NCBI GenBank assembly: GCA_003859965.1
Contig: RQYR01000012.1
Coordinates: 1 to 64,000 of the forward strand
Direction of reading: 5' to 3'
Length of the DNA stretch: 64,000 nt
Source: Comamonadaceae bacterium OH2545_COT-014
GTDB lineage: Bacteria > Pseudomonadota > Gammaproteobacteria > Burkholderiales > Burkholderiaceae_C
A program made the position numbers and the translations under genes. Every line of letters begins with the position of its first letter. Position 1 is the first letter of the stretch. The notes under the pieces are model-generated. The model saw only the letters and a program-made list of their open reading frames with translations, was not told the origin of the DNA and made no database searches. Of the stretch, positions 52,778 to 60,659 are shown piece by piece.

Positions 52778-54518
52778 CGCCCTGGTCCTGGGTGACGCGC
52801 AGCACTTCGTCCAGGCTGGTCACGCCGGCGGCCACTTTGCGCAGGCCGTCGTCGTACAGCGTGTACATGCCGCCCTTGACGGCCAGCGCCTGCAGCGCGC
52901 TGGCGTCGTGCCCTTGCAAGATGGCGCTGCGCATGGCCTCGTCCACCACCAGCAGTTCGTGAATGCCGCAGCGGCCCTGGTAGCCGGTGCCACGGCAGTG
53001 CGGGCAGCCCCTGGCTTCGTAAATGGGCGCGCCGGGCGCAACGAAGCGGGCCAGGCCGGAGCTTTGCAGCAGCGCCGGATCGGGCTGCACCGGGGTTTTG
53101 CAGTGGCTGCACAGGCGGCGCACCAGGCGCTGGGCCAGCACGCCGTTGACGGTGGAGGTGATGAGGTAGCGTTCCACCCCCATGTCCTGCATGCGCACCA
53201 CGGCGCTGGCGGCGGTGTTGGTGTGCAGGGTGGAGAGCACCAGGTGGCCGGTGAGCGAGGATTGCACGGCGATTTGCGCGGTTTCGCCGTCGCGCATCTC
53301 GCCGATCATGATGATGTCCGGGTCTTGCCGCAGGATGGAGCGCAGCGCGTTGGCAAAGGTGAGGTTGATTTGCGCGTGCACCTGGATCTGGTTGATGCCC
53401 TCCAACTGGTATTCCACCGGGTCTTCCACGGTGATGATCTTCTGCGTGGCCGAGTCGAGCTTGGCCAGCGCGGCGTACAGCGTGGTGGTTTTGCCCGAGC
53501 CGGTGGGGCCGGTGACGAGCAGGATGCCGTGCGGGCGCGCGATGAGCTGGTTGAAGCGCGCCAGCGTGTCGCGCTCGAAACCCATGTCCTCCAGGCTGAA
53601 GCGCACGCTGGCGCGGTCGAGCACGCGCATGACCACGCTTTCGCCGTGCACGGTGGGCACGGTGGAGACGCGCAAGTCCAGCTCGCGGCCCTTGACGCGG
53701 GTCTTGATGCGGCCGTCTTGCGGCAGGCGGCGCTCGGCAATGTCCAGGTGGGCCAGCAGCTTCACGCGCGAGCTGACGGCCGCGCCCTGGGCGGCGGGCA
53801 CGGTGTCGCCGGGCAGCAGCACGCCGTCCACGCGGTAGCGCACGTGCAGGCCGTCGTCGAAGGGCTCCAGGTGAATGTCGGAGGCGCGCAGCTCGATCAC
53901 GCGGCCGATGATGGTATTAACCAGACGGATGACGGGCGCCTCGCTGGCCAGATCGCGCAGGTGCTCGACGAAGTCGCCCGCGTCGCCGTCGGCCAGGCCC
54001 GGGCCGCCGTCCTCGTCTTCGCCAGCGGGTTCGTCGAACAGGCGGGCCAGCGCCTTGTCGATCTCGGAAGCCAGGCCCACGGCCGGGCGCACGTCCAGTC
54101 CGCTGCTCAGGCGCAGCGCCTTGCGCACGAAGGCGTCTTGCGGCGCGCTCATGGCCACGTGCAGGCAGCCCTCTTCTTCGCGCAGGGGCAGGACGTGGTG
54201 CGCTTTCAGAAATTCGGGCAGCAGGCCCGCCGGCTCGGGCGGCAGGTCAGGGAACGACTCCGCCGCCACGAAGGGCAACCCCAGGTGTTCGGCCAGGGCG
54301 CGGGCGGCGTCGCTCTCGGACACCAGGCCCAGGCTGACCAGCACGCGGTCCAGCGCCCCCCCCATTTCGCGCTGCGCGGCCAGGGCGCGCTCCAGGTCGC
54401 GCGCGCCGAGCTTGCCGGCATGCACCAGCCGTTCGCCGTAGGGCAGCCAGTCCTCGCCGGACGGGGCGGCAGGCGGCGCCAGAGAAGGTTCGCGGGGGGA
54501 AGAAAGGGTGTTGGACAT
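52770..54518 (-). CDS. gspE: T2SS ATPase GspE
   Basis: A 582-residue hexameric ATPase driving pseudopilus assembly. The N-terminal GspE_N/MshEN-like domain is followed by Walker A VTGPTGSGKTTTLYAAL, Asp and Walker B boxes (DPDIIMIGEMRDGETA), His box GHLVLSTLHTN and a tetracysteine zinc site (CSHC ... CPHC). ATG 54518 is the first Met fitting the family; no strong ribosome site is visible. It is the first gene of the T2SS operon. Confidence 0.96.
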   Translation of the reverse strand: MSNTLSSPREPSLAPPAAPSGEDWLPYGERLVHAGKLGARDLERALAAQREMGGALDRVLVSLGLVSESDAARALAEHLGLPFVAAESFPDLPPEPAGLLPEFLKAHHVLPLREEEGCLHVAMSAPQDAFVRKALRLSSGLDVRPAVGLASEIDKALARLFDEPAGEDEDGGPGLADGDAGDFVEHLRDLASEAPVIRLVNTIIGRVIELRASDIHLEPFDDGLHVRYRVDGVLLPGDTVPAAQGAAVSSRVKLLAHLDIAERRLPQDGRIKTRVKGRELDLRVSTVPTVHGESVVMRVLDRASVRFSLEDMGFERDTLARFNQLIARPHGILLVTGPTGSGKTTTLYAALAKLDSATQKIITVEDPVEYQLEGINQIQVHAQINLTFANALRSILRQDPDIIMIGEMRDGETAQIAVQSSLTGHLVLSTLHTNTAASAVVRMQDMGVERYLITSTVNGVLAQRLVRRLCSHCKTPVQPDPALLQSSGLARFVAPGAPIYEARGCPHCRGTGYQGRCGIHELLVVDEAMRSAILQGHDASALQALAVKGGMYTLYDDGLRKVAAGVTSLDEVLRVTQDQGDA

Positions 54519-54606
54519 GCGGTCAACAGATGCGGCCCAGCCGCGGCAAGGCCGCAATGCTAGCACTGCGGCCTTGCCACGCCCCGGCCACGGGGCAGGC
54601 AAAGGT

Positions 54607-54661
54607 TACTTTATTTTTCATAGCAAACAATGGCGTCAATACTGCCTTGAAGGCCTTTTGG
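54607..54661 (+). repeat. Dispersed intergenic repeat, copy J
   Basis: Plus orientation: TTACTTTATTTTTCATAGCA, then AACAATGGCGTCAATACTG, then TGAAGGCCTTTTGGAGCC. It lies between the surface-sugar operon end and gspE. Confidence 0.65.
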
Positions 54662-54675
54662 AGCCTGTCCAGCCT

Positions 54676-55476
54676 TCAGCCCGGCTGGTGCGGCCGTTGC
54701 GACCCGTGTGCCTGGCGCCGGTACTGCGCATACGCGGGCGAGGCCCACAGCCGCAGCAGGCTGCGCACGTGCCAGGCCAGATGGCGCAGGTTGCGGTGGC
54801 TGGCGCGCTGGGCGGCGTGGGTCACGCAGGCGCCGTCGGCGCGCCGCAGTTGCCAGCCGGCCAGCTGCAGGCGCAGGCACAGGTCCACGTCTTCGCAGTA
54901 CATGTGGTAGCCCTCGTCAAAGCCGCCAATCTGGGCATAGGCCTGGGCGCGCAGCACGAGGAAGGCGGCGTTGACCCAGTCGGGCGGCGCGCCATCTCCC
55001 GCGTCAGCGCCCACTTCGGCCCGGCGGCCGCGCCCATAGCGCGCCAGCAGGCGCGCCGGCGTGGGCAGGCGGCGTTCGTGGTCTTGCGGGCGGCCCTGGG
55101 CGTCGCACTGGTGCGGGTAGGCGCAGCCCGTGCCGGGCACGGCCAGCGCGGCCAGCAAGGGGGCGAAGGGGTTGCCGTGCAGCTGGAGGTCGGGGTTGAG
55201 CACGGCAAACGCCTCGCCCGGCGCGGGACGCTGCTGGTCGTGCGCGAAGGCGCGGTTGTGGTTGGCGCCAAAGCCGGCGGGCGCGGCGTTTTCCAGCAGC
55301 GCCAGTTCGAACGGCCAGGCGGCGGCGCGCACCTGGGCGGCCAGCGGCGCGTCGGGCAGGTTGAGCGTGAGCAGCACGCGCGCCGGGCGCGGCGGCGCCA
55401 GCGCAGCCAGCGCCTGCAACAGCGGCCACACCTGGGCGCCGTGGCCGTGGCTGACGATGGAAAGGCTCAAACGCAT
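54676..55476 (-). CDS. Family 2 glycosyltransferase (rhamnosyltransferase-like)
   Basis: A 266-residue GT-A enzyme. It has LSLSIVSHGHGAQVWPLLQA at the N-terminus, the acidic metal motif in AVLNPDLQL, WVNAAFLVLRAQAYAQIGGF and DEGYHMYCEDVDLCLRLQLA (acceptor and catalytic base region). The C-terminal WHVRSLLRL is typical of dTDP-rhamnosyltransferase relatives. It closes the operon after rfbC. The donor sugar is inferred from context only. Confidence 0.85.
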   Translation of the reverse strand: MRLSLSIVSHGHGAQVWPLLQALAALAPPRPARVLLTLNLPDAPLAAQVRAAAWPFELALLENAAPAGFGANHNRAFAHDQQRPAPGEAFAVLNPDLQLHGNPFAPLLAALAVPGTGCAYPHQCDAQGRPQDHERRLPTPARLLARYGRGRRAEVGADAGDGAPPDWVNAAFLVLRAQAYAQIGGFDEGYHMYCEDVDLCLRLQLAGWQLRRADGACVTHAAQRASHRNLRHLAWHVRSLLRLWASPAYAQYRRQAHGSQRPHQPG

Positions 55477-55495
55477 GCGGCGGCGCGCGCGGCGC

Positions 55496-56053
55496 TCAGT
55501 CGAAGCACTCGGCCTGCGCCAGCGGCACGGCGGCGCGGTCCTTGTCGGACAGCAGCGGCGCGCCGATACCGTGCGCGGCCAGCGGCCAGTCGATGCCGAT
55601 GGCCGGGTCGTTCCAGGCCACGCTGCGTTCGTGTTCGGGAGCGTAGTAGTCGGTGGTTTTGTAGAGGAAGTCGGCGCTTTCCGACAGCACCACGAAGCCG
55701 TGCGCGAAGCCGGCGGGCACCCAGAACTGGCGCTGGTTGTCCTCGCTCAGCTCCACGCCCGCCCACTGGCCGAAGGTGGGCGAGCTGCGGCGCAAATCCA
55801 CCGCCACGTCGAACACCGCGCCGCGCACCACGCGCACCAGCTTGCCCTGCGGCTGGCGGATCTGGTAGTGCAGCCCGCGCAGCACGCCTTGGCGGCTGCG
55901 GCTGTGGTTGTCCTGCACGAAGCCGATGTCCAGGCCCGTGGCCTGGGCGAAGGCGCGGCGGTTGTAGCTTTCCAGGAAAAAGCCGCGCGCGTCGCCAAAG
56001 ACCTGGGGTTCGAGAATCAGCACGCCGGGCAGCGCGGTGGGGGTGACTTGCAT
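55496..56053 (-). CDS. rfbC: dTDP-4-dehydrorhamnose 3,5-epimerase
   Basis: A 185-residue cupin enzyme of dTDP-L-rhamnose synthesis. It shows PGVLILEPQVFGDARGFFLE, FVQDNHSRSRQGVLRGLHYQ (catalytic His), RVVRGAVFDVAVDLRRSSPT and QFWVPAGFAHGFVVLS. It is separated from rfbA and rfbD by five other genes, unlike the usual compact rfbBDAC order. Confidence 0.96.
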   Translation of the reverse strand: MQVTPTALPGVLILEPQVFGDARGFFLESYNRRAFAQATGLDIGFVQDNHSRSRQGVLRGLHYQIRQPQGKLVRVVRGAVFDVAVDLRRSSPTFGQWAGVELSEDNQRQFWVPAGFAHGFVVLSESADFLYKTTDYYAPEHERSVAWNDPAIGIDWPLAAHGIGAPLLSDKDRAAVPLAQAECFD

Positions 56054-56081
56054 AAAAACAGGAAAGGGTCAGAAGGTTCGG

Positions 56082-56645
56082 TCAGTACGCGATACGGATG
56101 CCGTCCGGCAGGTAGCGGCGGTATTTTTGCAGGGCGGCGTCGATGGCTTCGGGCGCCAGCGTGTACTGGAAGTGGTCATCACGCACCGCGACGCGGCGGG
56201 CGCCAAAGTTTTCGTGAAAGCGCCAGACGCTGGCGTTTTCCTGCCGCACCTCGAAGTAGGCCGACGCAAAGCCCAGCGCCCGCGCGTAGTGGTAGACCAT
56301 CAGCGCCGATTCGATGCCGCAGCGCGGCGGCAGCCCGGCCTTGAGCAACCACGACCCCCAGCTGAACGCGCGACCGCGCGCGCCATACAGGCGCACAGTG
56401 CCCAGGCGTTCGCCGCTGGCGGCATCGGTGATGACGAAGTAGGCCTGCGTGTCGTCCTGCGCGTAGCGGCGCAGCCAGTCCACCTGGTGCTGCAGCTGCG
56501 GCGGCACGGCCGAGAGAAACTGCGCGCGGGCCGGGTCGGTGCGCAGGCCATGGATGAAGGCGGCATCAGCCTCGGTGGCGTCGCGCAAGGCCAGATGCCG
56601 GCCCGTCACCTGCCGCGCCTTGCGCAGCCGGGGGTCAGCGGCCAT
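56082..56645 (-). CDS. GNAT-family acetyltransferase in the sugar operon
   Basis: A 187-residue protein of the RimJ/RimL-like GNAT group. LALRDATEADAAFIHGLRTD is at the N-terminus and SWLLKAGLPPRCGIESALM lies near the CoA site, although the canonical R-x-x-G-x-G loop is weak. ASVWRFHENFGARRV forms the C-terminal motif. Similar genes in polysaccharide loci N-acetylate amino sugars. It overlaps the upstream gene by 11 bases. Confidence 0.78.
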   Translation of the reverse strand: MAADPRLRKARQVTGRHLALRDATEADAAFIHGLRTDPARAQFLSAVPPQLQHQVDWLRRYAQDDTQAYFVITDAASGERLGTVRLYGARGRAFSWGSWLLKAGLPPRCGIESALMVYHYARALGFASAYFEVRQENASVWRFHENFGARRVAVRDDHFQYTLAPEAIDAALQKYRRYLPDGIRIAY

Positions 56646-58542
56646 GGCTGCCCTCCTCTGCCGCCCCGGGCGTGGCGCTCAGGCGGCAAGCCACGCGCAG
56701 GTCCAGCAGTTGCAGGCGGACGGGGCCATCGGCCGGGTCCAGCCGCAGCGCGGGCTCGAAGCCGGTGGGGCTGTCCACGGCAAATTCCAGCCGCGCCAGG
56801 CCTTCCGCATCCGGCGCATAGGGTTTGCGCACCGCAGCCAGTTCCGAATAACCCGCCATGCCACGGCGGCGGTAAAACAGTTGCGCCACGCCCGGCTGGG
56901 CCGCGCGCACGGCCAGTTGCACGCCCAGCACGCGGCAGTCTGGCGGCGCGGGCGTCACGCCTTGCAGCGACAGCTGAAGCTGCGGATCGTCCGTTGTCTG
57001 CACCCAGCCGTCGGCCAGGGGCTGGGCGCCGTGCCACTGCACGCGGGCACGGTCGGCGGGCATCTCCCAGCGCAGCCAGTCGTGGCCAAAGCCCTCGCGC
57101 TCGACGATGGGCAGGTAGCGCACGAACGAGGCGCCCACCGCGCGCGCGTGCAGGTAGGCACGCGTCCAGTCGGGCATGCCCACCATGTCAAAACCAGGGC
57201 AGCGAACCGGCTGGCCGCTGCCCAGCTGCCGGCTCAGGCAGCGGATTTCACCGGCGCGAAAGGCTGACGCGCTGCGGTAATAAGCGCCCACGTCGAACAC
57301 GCCGCGCGCCAGCGCCGCGCCACAGGCCAGCGTCAGCAGCGCCGCCAGCGCCGGGGCGGCCCGGCGGCGCAGCGCCAGCGCCAGCACGGCCGCCGCCCAG
57401 GGCAGCAGCAGCGTCACCCAGAAAAAGTGAAAACGCCCGTAGGCCAGGCGGAACACGGCTTCTGCGCCTTGCACGCCCGCTTCGCGCAAGCCCGCACGCC
57501 CCAGGCTCACCAGCCCCAGATAAGCCAGCACCAGCGCCGCCAGCGGCAGCCAGACCAGGGCCACGCGGCGCCAGCGCGCTCCCGCCTTACCTGCCCCGGC
57601 CACCGCCCGCAGCGCCAGGGCCGCTGCGCCCAGCAGCGCCAGCGCCAGTGCGGCCACCCACAGCGCCTCCAGCGCCAGCGCCTCAAAGCCGTGGCCGCTG
57701 GCGCGGCCCAGCTTGCCAGCCAGAAAGACCCAGAAGTCGCTGTCATTCGGCCAGGTCAGCCACATGGACTGGCCCAGCGCGTCCGCGCCCGCACGGCGCG
57801 TCAGCCCGATCTGCAAGGCCGTGCCCAGCGCCCCGGCCAGCGCCAGCGCCGCGCCGCCGCTGGCCGCGCGCGCGCGCAAGGCGGCGGCCACCTGCCCCCG
57901 CATCAGCCACGCCAGTGCCAGCCAGCCCAGCCCCATGACCAGCGCGCCCACCGCGCCCGACACGTAAGACAGGCCCGCCACCACGCCCAGCGCGCCCACG
58001 CCCGCCAGTCGCCACGGCGCGGCCGGCGCCAGGCCAAAGTTCAGCCAGGCCGCGCCCAGCAGCGCCACCAGCGGCAGCGCCTGGTGGTAGGCCAGGTTCT
58101 GCTCGCCCCAGTAACTGCCCGACTGCAGCATGAACAGGCACAGCCCGAACGCCAGCGCCTGCCACAGCGGCTGGCGCAGCGCCCAGCCCAGCAGGCGCCA
58201 TTGCAGCCACAGCAGGCTGCCCAACACGCCCAGCATGCTCAGCGTCTGGTAGGCGATGGGGTTGCCGCCCAGCCAGCGCTGGGCCAGGGCGTCCAGCGCC
58301 AGCCCCACCGGGGCGATGGTGTTGTTGGTGGCTTCGAACAGGCGCGCCAGCGCCAGCGAAGTGCTGCGCCCTTCGTTGTAGGCGCGCCAGTCGTCCAGAA
58401 ACGGCAGGTCGGTGCCCCAGCGCAGCCAGGCCAGCAAGTTGGCGGCCAGCATCAGCAGCGGCAGGGCCAGGCCAAGGCGGCGCAGCCAGCGCGCGGTGGC
58501 AGTGCCGGTGACGGCGGCGGTGTCAGCGTGGTTGCGCGGCAT
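56635..58542 (-). CDS. Polytopic membrane protein, GT-C glycosyltransferase-like
   Basis: A 635-residue protein with about ten hydrophobic helices in the first 430 residues, then a periplasmic-type C-terminal domain (FDMVGMPDWTRAYLHARAV onward, with a beta-rich end). The first external loop contains LPFLDDWRAYN, an acidic motif in the place where GT-C enzymes carry their catalytic Asp. In context with GtrA- and GtrB-like genes it could transfer a lipid-linked sugar to O-antigen. The assignment is structural inference; no family name is certain. Confidence 0.65.
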   Translation of the reverse strand: MPRNHADTAAVTGTATARWLRRLGLALPLLMLAANLLAWLRWGTDLPFLDDWRAYNEGRSTSLALARLFEATNNTIAPVGLALDALAQRWLGGNPIAYQTLSMLGVLGSLLWLQWRLLGWALRQPLWQALAFGLCLFMLQSGSYWGEQNLAYHQALPLVALLGAAWLNFGLAPAAPWRLAGVGALGVVAGLSYVSGAVGALVMGLGWLALAWLMRGQVAAALRARAASGGAALALAGALGTALQIGLTRRAGADALGQSMWLTWPNDSDFWVFLAGKLGRASGHGFEALALEALWVAALALALLGAAALALRAVAGAGKAGARWRRVALVWLPLAALVLAYLGLVSLGRAGLREAGVQGAEAVFRLAYGRFHFFWVTLLLPWAAAVLALALRRRAAPALAALLTLACGAALARGVFDVGAYYRSASAFRAGEIRCLSRQLGSGQPVRCPGFDMVGMPDWTRAYLHARAVGASFVRYLPIVEREGFGHDWLRWEMPADRARVQWHGAQPLADGWVQTTDDPQLQLSLQGVTPAPPDCRVLGVQLAVRAAQPGVAQLFYRRRGMAGYSELAAVRKPYAPDAEGLARLEFAVDSPTGFEPALRLDPADGPVRLQLLDLRVACRLSATPGAAEEGSHGR

Positions 58543-58903
58543 GGGGCGTGAAGATCCAGCGTTGCAGCGCGAACATCAGCGGCACGCTCACCAGCAGCGC
58601 CGCCAGCGGCGCGGCCCAGCGCGGCCCGTGCAGCCAGGCCACCCAGGCTTCGACCAGCGCCAGCCCCAGCCCCAGTTGCAGCAGGTGGCTGGCGGCCACC
58701 CAGGCCAACGAAAAGCGTTTGCCCGGCCGCGCGAACACAGCGTGGCGCAACAACAGGAACGACAGGCCAATGCCCGCCACGAAGGCCAGCACGTAGGCCG
58801 CGCGGTAGTGCAGCAGGCGCAGCAGCGCCAGATACAGCGCGTAGGTGGCCAGCGTGTTGACGCCGCCGGCCAGCAGGTAGCGCACCCCTTCGCGCGCGAT
58901 CAC
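58523..58903 (-). CDS. gtrA: GtrA-like flippase
   Basis: A 126-residue protein with four hydrophobic helices, starting VRYLLAGGVNTLATYALYLA. This is the GtrA/DPMS-associated signature (phenylalanine-poor variant). GtrA proteins flip undecaprenyl-phosphate-linked sugars across the inner membrane. The GTG start (58901-58903) overlaps the upstream stop as GTGA. The C-terminal end overlaps the 635-residue gene by 20 bases. Confidence 0.88.
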   Translation of the reverse strand: MIAREGVRYLLAGGVNTLATYALYLALLRLLHYRAAYVLAFVAGIGLSFLLLRHAVFARPGKRFSLAWVAASHLLQLGLGLALVEAWVAWLHGPRWAAPLAALLVSVPLMFALQRWIFTPHAAQPR

Positions 58904-59697
58904 GCCGCCCCCGCCCCTGTCTGGGCGCGCGCCAGCGCCAGAAATTCGCCGTAGTCGCGGATGTAGTCGGCCGGGTCGTACGGGTCGGAGGCCAGCACCA
59001 GCAGCACCGCGTCTTCCGAGTAGCGGTACTGGATGCCCCAGGTCATGGGCGGCAGGTACAAGCCGAGGTTGGGGCGGTCGAGGCTGAACTCCTCGCGCTG
59101 CGTGCCGTCGTCCACCACCACGCGCACCGAGCCTTTGACCGCCATCAGAAACTGCGCGCAGCGCCGGTGCGCGTGCTCGCCCCGGATCTCGGCGTTGGGC
59201 ACGTGGTAGACGAGAAAGCTGCGGCGCACGGCAAACGGCAGCTCGCGCCCGACCTCGGCCGCGCACAAATCGCCCCGCATGTCTTTCACCTCGCGCAGCA
59301 CGTGCAAGCGCACGCCCTTGACAGCGCTCTCGGTCACGCCCGGCGTCAGCGGCGCCAGCGCGGCCGGCAGGTGCGCCGGCGCATCGGCATAGCCGACGAT
59401 GGTGGCCGCCGGCCCCCGCACCACGGCGCGCGGCGGCACGGGGCGGGTGACCACGGCGCCGGCCTCGATGCGCGCGCCCGCGCCCACGGCCACGCCGGCG
59501 GCGACCACCGCGCCCTCGCCCACCACCGCGCCGGCGCCGATGACAGCACGTTCGCCCACCGTGGCGCCCGCGCCCAACGCGCAGCCGTCTTGCAGCCGCG
59601 CGCCCGCGCCCACGGCGGCCAGCGGGCCCACGCGCACGCCCGCACCAAGGGCTTCGCTGGCGATCTGGGCGCTGGGGTGAATGGCAGGGGCAGTCAT
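58900..59697 (-). CDS. fdtA: WxcM-like fusion: hexapeptide acyltransferase plus sugar 3,4-ketoisomerase
   Basis: A 265-residue two-domain protein. Residues 1-120 form a left-handed beta-helix with many GAGA.VG hexapeptide turns (for example GERAVIGAGAVVGEGAVV). Residues about 130-260 form a FdtA/QdtA-type cupin with RRSFLVYHVPNAEIRGEHAH and RCAQFLMAVKGSVRVVVDDG. The pair could isomerise dTDP-4-keto-6-deoxyglucose and acetylate the 3-amino sugar made by the adjacent aminotransferase. Galacto versus gluco product is not resolved. Confidence 0.85.
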   Translation of the reverse strand: MTAPAIHPSAQIASEALGAGVRVGPLAAVGAGARLQDGCALGAGATVGERAVIGAGAVVGEGAVVAAGVAVGAGARIEAGAVVTRPVPPRAVVRGPAATIVGYADAPAHLPAALAPLTPGVTESAVKGVRLHVLREVKDMRGDLCAAEVGRELPFAVRRSFLVYHVPNAEIRGEHAHRRCAQFLMAVKGSVRVVVDDGTQREEFSLDRPNLGLYLPPMTWGIQYRYSEDAVLLVLASDPYDPADYIRDYGEFLALARAQTGAGAA

Positions 59698-60659
59698 GAC
59701 GCGACCGATTGTCCGGCATCCGCAGGCGGCGGCGCCCCGAACCGCTGCACGCTCAGCGCCAGCGCCTGCGGGCGCTGTTTGGTGTTTTCATAGGCGCGCC
59801 ACGCATAGGTGCCGACGATGCCCAGGCTCAGCAGGTTGAGCGCGCCGAAGAACAGGATGGCGATCAGCGTCATCGCATAACCCGGCACCGCAATCCAGCC
59901 CGCCAGCTTGCCCACCAGCACGCTGGCGCCCAGCCCGCTGGCCACTAGCAGCCCGAGCGCGCCCACGCGCGTGAGCAGGCGCACCGGCAGGTCGGTGAAG
60001 GCGAACACGCTGTCGGCCAGGTAGGCGACTTTCTTGCGCCAGGTCCAGGCCGACTGGCCGTGGCGGCGCGGCTGACGCACGTAAGGCACGCTGGCGCGCC
60101 GAAAGCCCAGCCAGAAAATCTGCGCGATGAGCGAGCTGCGGCTCTCCGGCAGCGCCAGCAGCGCGTCGCGGAAGGCGCGGTTGCAGGCAAAGATGTCCAC
60201 GCCGCCGGGCGGCATCTCGGGCACCACGTAGCGCCGGTACAGCGCCCAGAACAGTTGCGCCTGCCAGCGCTGCCACGGCGGGTCGTGGCGCAGCGCGCGC
60301 TCGGCCACCACCACGTCGGCCTCGCCCGTGGCCAGCACGGCCTGCATTTGCAGCACCAGCTCGGGCGGCTCCTGCAAGTCGGCGGCCATCACGGCGCAAT
60401 GTTGGCCGCGCGCATGCGCCAGCCCTTCGCGCACGGCAGCGAAGGCGCCGAAATTGCGCGTGAGCAGCACCAGCGTGGCGCGCAGGCCGCTGGCGGGCAG
60501 GCGTTCGCGCAAGAGGGCGTGGCAGCGGTCGGGGCTGCCGTCCACCACGAATACCACTTCCAGCGCGCCCGCCAGCGCGCGGTGCAGCCCTTGCAGCGCG
60601 GCCAGCAGGTCGGGCAGCGAGTCTTCGTTGCGGTAAACCGGAATGACCAGGCTCAGCAT
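59694..60659 (-). CDS. GtrB/ArnC-like polyprenyl-phosphate glycosyltransferase
   Basis: A 321-residue GT2 enzyme. The N-terminal MLSLVIPVYRNEDSLPDLLA is followed by AVMAADLQEPPELVLQM, the D-x-x-D region of the GT-A active site. C-terminal helices (ALGLLVASGLGASVLVGKLA and a second near TLIAILFFGALNLLSLG) match the ArnC/GtrB two-helix anchor. It would load an NDP-sugar onto undecaprenyl phosphate. ATG 60659 overlaps the aminotransferase stop by 7 bases. Confidence 0.88.
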   Translation of the reverse strand: MLSLVIPVYRNEDSLPDLLAALQGLHRALAGALEVVFVVDGSPDRCHALLRERLPASGLRATLVLLTRNFGAFAAVREGLAHARGQHCAVMAADLQEPPELVLQMQAVLATGEADVVVAERALRHDPPWQRWQAQLFWALYRRYVVPEMPPGGVDIFACNRAFRDALLALPESRSSLIAQIFWLGFRRASVPYVRQPRRHGQSAWTWRKKVAYLADSVFAFTDLPVRLLTRVGALGLLVASGLGASVLVGKLAGWIAVPGYAMTLIAILFFGALNLLSLGIVGTYAWRAYENTKQRPQALALSVQRFGAPPPADAGQSVAS

